10,329 bases of DNA from Flavobacteriales bacterium (GTDB taxonomy: Bacteria; Bacteroidota; Bacteroidia; Flavobacteriales_D; Parvicellaceae), in NCBI GenBank assembly GCA_026993705.1, contig JALWSJ010000423.1, positions 1 to 10,329 of the forward strand, in the 5' to 3' direction. A model generated the notes under the pieces. That model had not been told where the DNA came from. It did no database searches and worked only from the letters and a program-made list of their open reading frames with translations. Positions 1-6,500 of this stretch are shown piece by piece (the first letter of the stretch is position 1; every line of letters starts with the position of its first letter). The position numbers were made by a program, and so were the translations under genes.

Positions 1-455
1 TCTATTGGCTTGATGTCTTTTAGTTGTGGTTTGTCTCCTAGAGGTGTTGCGGAAACCGTTAAGGTAACAGCATTAGAATAAATCGTGTCAACTCCAAAGA
101 TTGCTCTTACAGGTTTTATATCCACTAATCCTGTATCGAAAGTAGAAACAGTGAACTTTTGCTCATAATGTTTAATAAAATCCCCTTTGTTGTTTTCTGT
201 TATGGTGTCAAAAGGCATTTGAACCTCCCAAACCTCAATCCCTTCACCAAGTTTAGCAGAGTCAGTAACCAAAGGCAATACGATTTGCCCCGTATTCATA
301 GAAACAGGATAATCAATAGATAAACTTACATCTATCGGTTCTCCAATTTCTATTTTATTTTTATCTGCATTTAGACTTACCGTAACATCTTCTTGAGCCA
401 AGAATGATGTTAGCGTAAGAAAGGTTGACAGTATATATATTATTAATCGTTTCAT
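1..455 (-). CDS. BatD-like secreted protein, N-terminal part (runs off the left edge)
   Basis: This is the 5' part (151 full codons) of a gene that continues beyond base 1. It begins MKRLIIYILSTFLTLTSFLA, a typical Sec signal peptide with basic residues at 2-3 and a hydrophobic core, with likely cleavage near A20/Q21. The mature part starts with a beta-sandwich-like stretch (VSLNADKNKIEIGEPIDVSL) in the style of BatD N-termini, and LKDIKPI near the window edge resembles a segment I recall from flavobacterial BatD-like proteins in this position. The start is firm: ATG overlaps the TAA stop of the upstream DUF58 gene by one base (TAATG), which implies translational coupling. In Bacteroidota Bat operons, moxR and a DUF58 gene are commonly followed by such a protein and then by batA/batB VWA genes. 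BatD-like proteins are thought to sit in the periplasm or inner membrane with BatA/BatB; their exact function is unsettled. Because the C-terminus is not visible, the family call is by N-terminal similarity and position only. Confidence 0.72.
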   Translation of the reverse strand, partial: MKRLIIYILSTFLTLTSFLAQEDVTVSLNADKNKIEIGEPIDVSLSIDYPVSMNTGQIVLPLVTDSAKLGEGIEVWEVQMPFDTITENNKGDFIKHYEQKFTVSTFDTGLVDIKPVRAIFGVDTIYSNAVTLTVSATPLGDKPQLKDIKPI

Positions 456-1318
456 TATCTTCGTTTAAATAAGTTCATTAATGGAATAATGTAAGGTTTT
501 TGCGTTACAATCGTCGCAAAATCTACCCCCGAACGCTTAAAGGTTTCATAAAGTTCTGCTGTTCTCTTTAGTGCATTTGCCTTATATTTTACTCTAGTTT
601 TTTTGTTAGAAGTGTTTATCCATTTGGTTTTTCCTGTTTCTGCATCTTCAAATTTCACAATCCCTACATTAGGCATTTCATCCTCTCTGATGTCTTTTAC
701 ATGAAGGGCTATCAAGTCGTGTTTTTTATTTACAATTTTAAGAGCATCTTCAAAATCATTATCCATAAAATCAGAAATAACGAAGGCTACACTTCTTTTC
801 TTTACTACATTGTTAAAGTATTTCAAAGCATTACTAATGTTTGTCTTTTTACTTTGTGGTTTAAATTCCAACAACTCACGGATGATTCTCAAGATGTGTT
901 TTTTTCCTTTTTTAGGAGGGATATATAATTCTACCTCCTCAGTAAACAGCATCAAACCAATTTTGTCGTTGTTTTGAGTAACAGAAAATGCAAGAACAGC
1001 ACAAAGTTCAGCGATGATTTCTTTCTTTAATACTTTTCTAGAACCAAACATTTCCGAGTTAGAAATATCAACTAAAAGCATCACTGAAAGCTCTCTCTCC
1101 TCATGAAAAACTTTAACATACGGATGATTAAATCGAGCGGTAACATTCCAATCGATGGTTCTGATTTCATCACCAGGCATATATTCTCTCACCTCGGCAA
1201 AAGCCATACCTCTCCCTTTAAAGGCAGAATGATACTCCCCCGAAAAAACCTGAGTAGATAACCCCTTGGTTTTGATTTCTATTTTCCGTACTTTTTGTAA
1301 TAACTCTTTTGTATCCAT
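455..1318 (-). CDS. DUF58 / von Willebrand factor A-type protein of the MoxR operon
   Basis: The product has 287 residues, no signal peptide and no clear membrane segment, so it is probably cytoplasmic or peripheral to the membrane. Residues 33-62 hold the DUF58 signature (GRGMAFAEVREYMPGDEIR, then TIDWNVTAR). This is followed by a VWA-like fold with a complete MIDAS-type DxSxS at 84-88 (DISNS), a Thr at 159 (KKTNIS) and the ISDFMD strand at 181-186, so metal binding by the VWA site is likely retained. The length is usual for this short DUF58 class, which lacks the N-terminal membrane helices of longer members. The start is supported by AGGAG (bases 1326-1330) seven bases upstream. The gene lies downstream of moxR and overlaps the BatD-like gene by one base. 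Known of the family: DUF58 proteins are regular partners of MoxR AAA+ ATPases. Inferred: it is the client or adaptor of the MoxR protein here. The 257-bp gap upstream is long for an operon and may carry its own promoter. Confidence 0.94.
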   Translation of the reverse strand: MDTKELLQKVRKIEIKTKGLSTQVFSGEYHSAFKGRGMAFAEVREYMPGDEIRTIDWNVTARFNHPYVKVFHEERELSVMLLVDISNSEMFGSRKVLKKEIIAELCAVLAFSVTQNNDKIGLMLFTEEVELYIPPKKGKKHILRIIRELLEFKPQSKKTNISNALKYFNNVVKKRSVAFVISDFMDNDFEDALKIVNKKHDLIALHVKDIREDEMPNVGIVKFEDAETGKTKWINTSNKKTRVKYKANALKRTAELYETFKRSGVDFATIVTQKPYIIPLMNLFKRR

Positions 1319-1325
1319 CGTTTTT

Positions 1326-1330
1326 CTCCT
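1326..1330 (-). promoter_or_regulatory. Shine-Dalgarno-like AGGAG of the DUF58 gene
   Basis: On the minus strand the sequence AGGAGAAAAACGATG places AGGAG seven bases before the DUF58 start codon. It stands out because neither moxR nor sprA in this window has a clear Shine-Dalgarno sequence, which is common in Bacteroidota. It fixes the DUF58 start at 1318. Confidence 0.55.
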
Positions 1331-1354
1331 GTGTTTTTCATGATTATTTCATGA

Positions 1355-1372
1355 AGTTCTATATGCAGAACT
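1355..1372 (-). other. Short inverted repeat in the DUF58 leader
   Basis: AGTTCT and AGAACT form a perfect 6-bp stem around a 6-base loop, 37-54 bases upstream of the DUF58 start codon. It would fold in the transcript just upstream of the ribosome binding site. On its own the stem is short and could be chance; it is recorded because it follows the mini-ORF at 1376-1399. Confidence 0.3.
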
Positions 1373-1401
1373 CTTTCATTTAAGAAAGTTTCTGAACATT
1401 A

Positions 1402-1413
1402 TTTTACACCTTT
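1402..1413 (-). promoter_or_regulatory. Shared 12-base upstream motif AAAGGTGTAAAA, DUF58 copy
   Basis: The minus strand reads AGAAAGGTGTAAAATAATG here. Twelve bases (AAAGGTGTAAAA) are identical to a site at 2756-2767 upstream of moxR, and the match continues with small indels on both sides. The ATG at 1399-1397 opens a seven-codon ORF (MFRNFLK, stop at 1376-1378), and AAAGG could serve as its ribosome binding site. Whether the motif is a protein-binding site, a leader-peptide initiation region or chance in AT-rich DNA cannot be told from sequence alone. Confidence 0.3.
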
Positions 1414-1442
1414 CTCGTATAGCACCGAGTGACCTCTCAAAC

Positions 1443-1483
1443 GAATCTAAAAACAGAGAAATATTCTCTATGTTATTAGATTC
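1443..1483 (-). other. Long imperfect hairpin between moxR and the DUF58 gene
   Basis: GAATCTAA (1443-1450) pairs with TTAGATTC (1476-1483). Further in, AAC pairs with GTT and AGAGAA pairs with TTCTCT around a three-base ATA loop, giving 17 base pairs with one mismatch and a two-base bulge. It lies about 125 bases upstream of the DUF58 start, in the middle of the moxR-DUF58 gap. No T-run follows on either strand, so it does not look like a standard intrinsic terminator. RNA processing, transcript stabilisation or attenuation between moxR and its downstream genes are possible roles; this is inference. Confidence 0.45.
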
Positions 1484-1544
1484 ATTTGATTGGTAATCAG
1501 TTTGCTGTCAAAAAGAAAGCAGTAAAATAAATAAATTGAAATTC

Positions 1545-1570
1545 ATACCATTTGAATGTATAAATGGTAT
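1545..1570 (-). terminator. Possible weak terminator or 3' hairpin after moxR
   Basis: ATACCATTT and AAATGGTAT form a perfect 9-bp stem with an 8-base loop, starting five bases past the moxR stop codon. In the minus direction it is followed by a T-rich but not pure-T stretch (GAATTTCAATTTATTTATTTT). The stem is AT-rich and would be a weak terminator; partial read-through into the DUF58 gene, or protection of the moxR mRNA 3' end, would fit equally well. Confidence 0.35.
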
Positions 1571-1575
1571 AATCT

Positions 1576-2628
1576 TTACGGTACATCTACACGATTCAAA
1601 ATCGTATCAATAACATCTACCGTTGTTATGTTTTCAGCTTCAGCTTCGTAACTCAATCCAATTCTATGTCTTAAGACATCGTGACAAACCGCTCTTATGT
1701 CTTCTGGAATCACATAACCTCTTCTTTTGATAAAGGCATAAGCTTTTGCTGTAGTAGCCAAAGCGATACTCGCACGAGGTGAACCTCCAAACTCAATAAG
1801 AGGTTCTAAATCGGTTAATCCATACTCAGCGGGTTTACGCGTAGCATAAACAATATCTACAATATATTGTTCTATCTTCTCGTCCATATAGACTTGCTTA
1901 ACTACCTCTCTCGCCTTTAAAATAGTATCCGTCGAAACTACTTTATTTGGTTTTGGGAAACCTTGTTGAGAAACATTAGCTCTAATCACTAATTTCTCTT
2001 CTTCTTTTGTAGGGTAATCCAACACTACTTTCAGCATAAACCTATCCACCTGAGCCTCTGGAAGAGGATAAGTACCTTCTTGTTCAATTGGGTTTTGTGT
2101 AGCCATTACTAAGAATGGTTCTTCAAGTTTGTAGGTGTTATCACCAATGGTAACCTGTCTTTCTTGCATAGCTTCCAAAAGGGCACTTTGCACTTTAGCT
2201 GGAGCACGGTTTATCTCATCGGCAAGAATGAAGTTTGAGAAAATAGGGCCTTTTTTAGAAATAAACTCCTCTTTTTTCTGATTATAAATCATTGTTCCCA
2301 ACAAATCGGCAGGTAACAAATCTGGGGTGAATTGTATTCTGCTAAAATCGGCATCTATCGTTTTTGCTAACGTGTTAATCGCCAACGTTTTTGCTAGCCC
2401 TGGTACACCTTCTAATAAAATATGCCCATTTGCCAATAAAGCAATTAACAGACTTTCTACCATGTGCGATTGACCGATAATGACCTTGTTCATCTCTATT
2501 TTAATCAAATCAACAAAAGCACTCTCTTGCTGTATCAAATCATTCAAGGCTCTAATGTCTGTATTTTGGTTTGTTCCTCCCGAATTTTGAGGAGTAATTC
2601 CCGAAATTCCATTATTTTCTAAATCCAT
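1576..2628 (-). CDS. moxR: MoxR-family AAA+ ATPase
   Basis: The 350-residue product is a complete MoxR-type AAA+ ATPase. After a low-complexity, Asn/Gln/Gly-rich N-terminal extension (about 1-25) come KVIIGQ (48-53), Walker A GVPGLAKT (74-81, the MoxR variant with Ala before Lys-Thr), Walker B FILADEIN (133-140), sensor 1 ATQNP (176-180), the MoxR segment EGTYPLPEAQVDRF (184-197) and a sensor-2-like GGSPRAS (281-287). All nucleotide-binding residues appear intact. MoxR ATPases work as cytoplasmic chaperones that remodel or mature partner proteins, often with VWA domains, using ATP; the DUF58 protein encoded next is the likely partner. The start is bounded by an in-frame TGA a few codons upstream. 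I see no good Shine-Dalgarno sequence and no full Bacteroidota promoter; the best -7-like box is TATCTTTT on the minus strand at 2745-2738, which lacks a clear -33 partner. The gene is first in its operon and divergent from sprA. Confidence 0.95.
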   Translation of the reverse strand: MDLENNGISGITPQNSGGTNQNTDIRALNDLIQQESAFVDLIKIEMNKVIIGQSHMVESLLIALLANGHILLEGVPGLAKTLAINTLAKTIDADFSRIQFTPDLLPADLLGTMIYNQKKEEFISKKGPIFSNFILADEINRAPAKVQSALLEAMQERQVTIGDNTYKLEEPFLVMATQNPIEQEGTYPLPEAQVDRFMLKVVLDYPTKEEEKLVIRANVSQQGFPKPNKVVSTDTILKAREVVKQVYMDEKIEQYIVDIVYATRKPAEYGLTDLEPLIEFGGSPRASIALATTAKAYAFIKRRGYVIPEDIRAVCHDVLRHRIGLSYEAEAENITTVDVIDTILNRVDVP

Positions 2629-2683
2629 AGTTCTTATTGTTTGTCATTAATATTTAATCGTTTATCCATTTTCTTCATTTACA

Positions 2684-2703
2684 CGAATATACGCTGTATA
2701 TCG
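2684..2703. promoter_or_regulatory. Inverted repeat in the moxR leader, possible operator
   Basis: CGAATATAC and GTATATCG flank GCT; the arms match over 8 bp with one extra A on the left. The site lies 56-75 bases upstream of the moxR start. It could be a dimeric regulator site or a short RNA hairpin in the moxR leader. The arms are AT-rich, so chance is a real alternative. Confidence 0.3.
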
Positions 2704-2755
2704 TCTAATTAAAAGTTTTACGTGTTAAAGACTGTTAAAAAGATAATCTGTCATT

Positions 2756-2767
2756 TTTTACACCTTT
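2756..2767 (-). promoter_or_regulatory. Shared 12-base upstream motif AAAGGTGTAAAA, moxR copy
   Basis: The minus strand reads AGAAAAGGTGTAAAAAATG, matching the site upstream of the DUF58 gene over 12 exact bases and further with single-base indels. The ATG at 2754-2752 opens a nine-codon ORF (MTDYLFNSL, stop at 2725-2727) ending about 97 bases before moxR. That both copies precede a tiny ORF and then an inverted repeat and the gene is suggestive of a common leader arrangement, but it is unproven. Confidence 0.3.
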
Positions 2768-2894
2768 TCTTCCTGTCAATATTACTATTTTCTGCCAACT
2801 TGTCGTAATACTTATGGGAAAGATTCACGTATTTTCGTATGTTTTGTTAGTTTTCATACGTGCTATATATTTCTGCAAAAACAATGACAAAGTG

Positions 2895-2940
2895 ATTTAG
2901 GGCGTTCCCATTACAGCAGTGCTCTCTCCACGCCCAAAAT
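2895..2940. repeat. Hairpin with GGGCG/CGCCC arms; possible degenerate copy of the repeat at 3208-3349
   Basis: ATTTAGGGCGT (2895-2905) and ACGCCCAAAAT (2930-2940) are inverted copies with one mismatch in 11, around a 24-base loop. The left arm continues as GGGCGTTCCCATT, matching the reverse complement of 3334-3347 apart from one missing C. The right arm shares ACGCCCAAA with 3342-3350. This ties it to the larger element and suggests an eroded copy or the opposite end of the same unit. Confidence 0.5.
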
Positions 2941-2951
2941 AGAAAAAGCTG

Positions 2952-2965
2952 TCCCTTATAAGGGA
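2952..2965. repeat. Perfect 14-bp palindrome TCCCTTATAAGGGA
   Basis: The 14 bases read identically on both strands. The site lies 12 bases to the right of the hairpin at 2895-2940. It may be part of the same repeat unit or a binding site for a dimeric protein; there is no gene within 300 bases that it obviously serves. A related partial sequence (AGAAAAGGCTGTTAAACCTT) starts at 2992 and parallels AGAAAAAGCTGTCCCTTA at 2941. Confidence 0.4.
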
Positions 2966-3207
2966 AGTCGCTGACATATAAGTGATTAAACAGAAAAGGC
3001 TGTTAAACCTTAAAACAAACAAAAGGAATTTCACCTCCCACCCTCACAGGAAAAGTTGTATTCACTCCACTTTCACTCGTTCCTCCTTCTCGTTTCTTTC
3101 ATTGGTAGCTTTCCTTTCTTTTTTTTGAGTTGGTTTAATGCTTATGGTAGTAAAGTATAAATGAGCGTGAGAACACTAAAACTCATTTTCTTACCGCTCT
3201 TTTTACA

Positions 3208-3349
3208 CACGTTAGGGATAGGAACGGCATCCTTTTGCCCTCCCTCCTTTTGGAGGGCAAAAGATATAGTGGATAGCCCGACCCATTTATACAAAACAAA
3301 TGTTTCGCGGAAGCGATATATTTGTTTTGTAGAAATGGGGAACGCCCAA
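3208..3349 (-). repeat. Structured REP-like extragenic element
   Basis: Read on the minus strand, the element begins TTGGGCGTTCCCC and ends CCTATCCCTAACGTG, and it folds into two strong hairpins. The first (3282-3339) has a 7-bp outer stem CCCATTT/AAATGGG, a mismatch, a perfect 12-bp stem TACAAAACAAAT/ATTTGTTTTGTA, and an inner TCGC/GCGA stem capped by GGAA, a GNRA tetraloop (in the plus sense). The second (3232-3263) has a perfect 12-bp stem CTTTTGCCCTCC/GGAGGGCAAAAG with an 8-base loop. Between them lies GGGTCGGGCTATCC, whose ATCC and CGG can pair with GGAT and CCG beyond the second hairpin. From memory, the frame GGGCGTT...GGGTCGGGCTATCC...hairpin...CCTATCCCTAACG recurs between genes in many Flavobacteriia genomes; I cannot run a search to confirm. 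No transposase is present, so if mobile it depends on one elsewhere. A structured RNA is the main alternative. Confidence 0.62.
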
Positions 3350-3445
3350 ATAATCTATAGGTTTTAAATTTTCAAAAAGCTTTATTTATCGTGCTTTATA
3401 AGTTGGTTTTTAACAAGTTCCTATAAAAATTATAAAAAAATCAGA

Positions 3446-3470
3446 TTGTAAACAATTTATTTTATTTTTG
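3446..3470 (+). promoter_or_regulatory. Probable sprA promoter (Bacteroidota-type)
   Basis: TATTTTTG at 3463-3470 matches the Bacteroidota -7 consensus TAnnTTTG. A TTG at 3446-3448 is the nearest -33 candidate, but the 14-base spacing is shorter than the usual 17 or more, so the -33 assignment is weak. Transcription would start near 3477, giving a leader of about 55 bases. The inverted repeat ATTGT-AA-ACAAT (3445-3456) overlaps the -33 area and could bind a regulator. Confidence 0.42.
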
Positions 3471-3531
3471 CCGTTTATACATTGTCGATTTTACGTAATA
3501 ATTATTGAAGACTATTAATTACATATATTTA

Positions 3532-6500
3532 ATGAGAATCTTAAGGATTGCTCTGCTTATATTGGGAGGATTTTATCTTCCTTTCTCTTTGTCTGCCCAA
3601 AATGATTCTACGGATTTAATTTATCCTATTGAAGACGGGCAAAACCCGGAAGAGGGGGGAGGTATAATTGATTTTGAACAACCGTTGAACTTTCAGAATA
3701 ATGTGCACTACGACCCTGTAACTGGAAAATATGTGTTTGAATCAACGGTTGGCGATGATATTAATTATCGTCCTGCCAGTTCGATGACGCTGGAAGAGTT
3801 TTTACAGTATCAGAACGAAAAGTCAATGCAGAATTATTGGCAACAAAGAGTGGATGAGCAAGTGCAAGAAGCCAGAGATGCCAAGAGTAAGACGGGGGCA
3901 AATACTCCTAAAATAGATCCGAAGAAAAGAGTAAGGAAAATTTTTGGTAGTGATTTTATCGAAATACGCCCTCAGGGAAGTGCCGAACTTAGTTTTGGAT
4001 TAAATATATCGAAAACGGAAAATCCAATTATACCGGTAAAGCAAAGAAGGATTACAACTTTTGATTTTGACCAAAAAATTCAAATGAACCTTACGGGAAA
4101 GATTGGGGATTTAATGACTATTGGGTTTAATTATAACACCGAAGCCACTTTTGATTTTGATAATAAATTGAAGTTAGATTATTCGGGGGAAGAGGATGAT
4201 ATTATTCAAAAGATTGAAGCAGGAAATGTTAGTCTGCCTTTAAATAGTTCGTTGATAACGGGGTCGCAGAGCTTGTTCGGGATTAAAACAGTCTTAAAGT
4301 TTGGAAAATTGACAACGACTACAGTTTTATCACAACAAAAAGGGCAACGAAAGGAAATAGAGGTTTCGGGAGGTGCTCAAATAAGTGATTTTGAGATTTT
4401 TGCAGATAATTATGAAGAAAACAGACATTACTTCTTGAATTATCATTTTCATGATACCTATGATACTGCTCTAACTACATTACCTATCGTTACATCCGGA
4501 ATACAAATTCAGCGAATGGAGGTTTGGATTACCAACAAGACGAATGATTATGACCAAACGCGAAATATTATTGCTTTTACCGATTTGGGGGAAAGTAATC
4601 CGAATAATTTGGAAAAGCCATCTTGGGCAAATGGTTCTTCAGCACTTCCCGATAATGACCACAATAATTTATATGCGAGTGTGGTAAATAATCAAGGGGT
4701 TCGTAATTATTCTACTGCCTCAAATATTCTTTCAGGTCCTTCTTATAATATGGTGCAGAGTGTGGAGTACGAGAAATTACAAAATGCACGTTTGCTTAGC
4801 TCCAACGAATATACTTACAATTCTTTGTTGGGTTTTATTTCGTTAAATCAGTCGCTGAACAATGATGAAGTTTTAGCTGTTGCTTATTTATATACTTATA
4901 ACGGTCAAAGCTATCAGGTGGGAGAGTTTTCTACCGATGGTGTTGCAGGTCAAAATGCTTTATATTTAAAGTTGTTGAAGTCCACGGTTCGTAATCCTCG
5001 AAAAAAATTGTGGGATTTGATGATGAAAAACGTTTATTCGTTAGGTGCGTATCAGGTGGATAAAGAAAATTTCAGGCTGAATGTAGTTTATAATAATCCA
5101 AGTAACGGGATAGATATTAATTATGTACCTAAACCGCAAGTACAGACTAAATTACTAATTCAGCTTTTGGATTTAGACCGCTTAGACCAACAGATGCACC
5201 CGCACTCGGATGGGTTGTTTGATTTTGTGCCTGTTAATGCCAGTAATGGAGTGATTAATAATGCCGGTACAATTAACCCAAGAAATGGACGGTTGTACTT
5301 TACAACGGTAGAACCTTTTGGAAAGACTTTAGATACGAAGTTAGCCAATGCCGGTGTTCCCGCTAATCAACGAAAAACGATTGTTTTTCAACAGTTATAT
5401 GATAGTACGGTTACGGCTGCCCGGCAGATTCCGGAGTTAAACCGATTTAAAATAAAAGGGAGTTATCAATCTTCTGTAAGTTCTGAAATTTCTCTAAATG
5501 CGTTGAATATCCCGCAAGGTTCTGTTAAGGTAACCGCAGGTGGGCGTGTTTTGCAAGAAGGAACTCACTATACGGTTGATTACAATATGGGAAGGGTTAA
5601 AATTTTAGATGATGGAATTTTGAGTTCAGGAATACCTATTAAAATTTCACTTGAAAGTAACTCTTTATTTAGTATTCAAACCAAATCTTTAATCGGAACA
5701 CATTTCGACTATAAAATTAGTAGAAATGCAAATATTGGTGCAACGGTTTTGCACTTAACAGAAAAACCTCTGACACAAAAAGTTAACATTGGAGATGAAC
5801 CTATTTCCAACACCATGTTAGGCTTAGATGGTGGTTTTAAAAGGGAAGTTCCTTTACTGACAAAACTAGTGGATAAAATACCGTTAATCAGTACTAAAGA
5901 AAAATCAACAGTTAGTTTTTCCGGAGAAGTAGCCGCTTTAATACCGGGGCATAACAAAGCGATTGGTAAAAATGGAAATTCTTATATTGACGCCTTTGAG
6001 GGAAGTCAATCTTTGATAGACATTCGTTCTTATAATACTTGGGTTATAGCTTCTGTTCCTCACGGTCAGCCTAATTTATTTCCTGAAGCAAGTCTGTATA
6101 ATGACCTGAACTACGGAAAGAATCGAGCCTTGTTTGCTTGGCATGTTACTGACCCTTTATTTTTAAATAATACAAATAGAACGCCTTCTTACATAAAAGA
6201 TAGTCCTCTACAAAAAGATAATCGAGTGCGTCAAGTTTTGGTGTCGGAGGTATTTCCGAATCAACAGTTGGGAACGGGGCAATTAACTAATATTCCTGTA
6301 TTAGACTTGAATTATTATCCAAGTGAAAGAGGGGCTTATAATTACGATGCTTTACCTACATCGTTTTCTGCCGGAGCTGACCCGAATACCGGAGGATTGG
6401 CTGATCCTGCATCCAGATGGGGAGGGATCATGCGACCGTTATCGACTAATGACTTTGAAGCTGCTAATGTTGAGTTTATACAATTTTGGGTAATGGATCC

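Larger units (their letters stand above)
1319..1575. other. Intergenic region moxR-DUF58 (257 bp)
   Basis: There is no gene of credible length here. In the direction of transcription (right to left) it holds the 3' hairpin of moxR, a longer hairpin at 1443-1483, the shared motif with a seven-codon mini-ORF, a short inverted repeat and the DUF58 ribosome binding site. Related operons often have moxR and DUF58 much closer together, so this is an expanded spacer with several potential RNA structures. Confidence 0.5.
2629..3531. other. Divergent intergenic region moxR / sprA (903 bp) with repeat-rich core
   Basis: I find no convincing gene. The part next to moxR holds its leader, with the palindrome at 2684-2703 and the shared motif at 2756-2767. 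At 2826-2862 CACGTAT and ATACGTG are inverted around an AT-rich loop. The core, 2895-3350, carries a degenerate hairpin, a 14-bp palindrome, a pyrimidine-rich stretch (about 3053-3127) and a strongly structured repeat element. The last 80 bp hold the sprA promoter candidate. A 68-codon ORF on the plus strand (3161-3367) runs straight through both hairpins of the repeat and looks like chance. Confidence 0.6.

Noticed and set aside
701..928. 75-codon plus-strand ORF inside the DUF58 gene
   Set aside because: It is antisense to a well-supported DUF58 coding sequence and has the Phe/Ile-rich composition expected of a Lys/Glu-rich gene read backwards.
2738..2745. TATCTTTT on the minus strand as a definite moxR promoter
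   Set aside because: It matches seven of eight bases of the -7 consensus but has no TTG at a suitable distance and falls inside the nine-codon mini-ORF, so I do not list it as a feature.
3232..3263. 12-bp GC-rich stem as an intrinsic terminator
   Set aside because: No T-run follows the stem on either strand and no gene ends nearby; it is better explained as part of the repeat element.
3282..3339. CRISPR-like repeats
   Set aside because: There is no regular repeat-spacer series, only nested inverted repeats and single copies of each arm.
3161..3367. 68-codon plus-strand ORF in the moxR-sprA spacer
   Set aside because: It spans both hairpins of the structured repeat, so its sequence is dictated by the inverted repeats. 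It has no recognisable family and no ribosome binding site that I can see, and the product looks like translated repeat.
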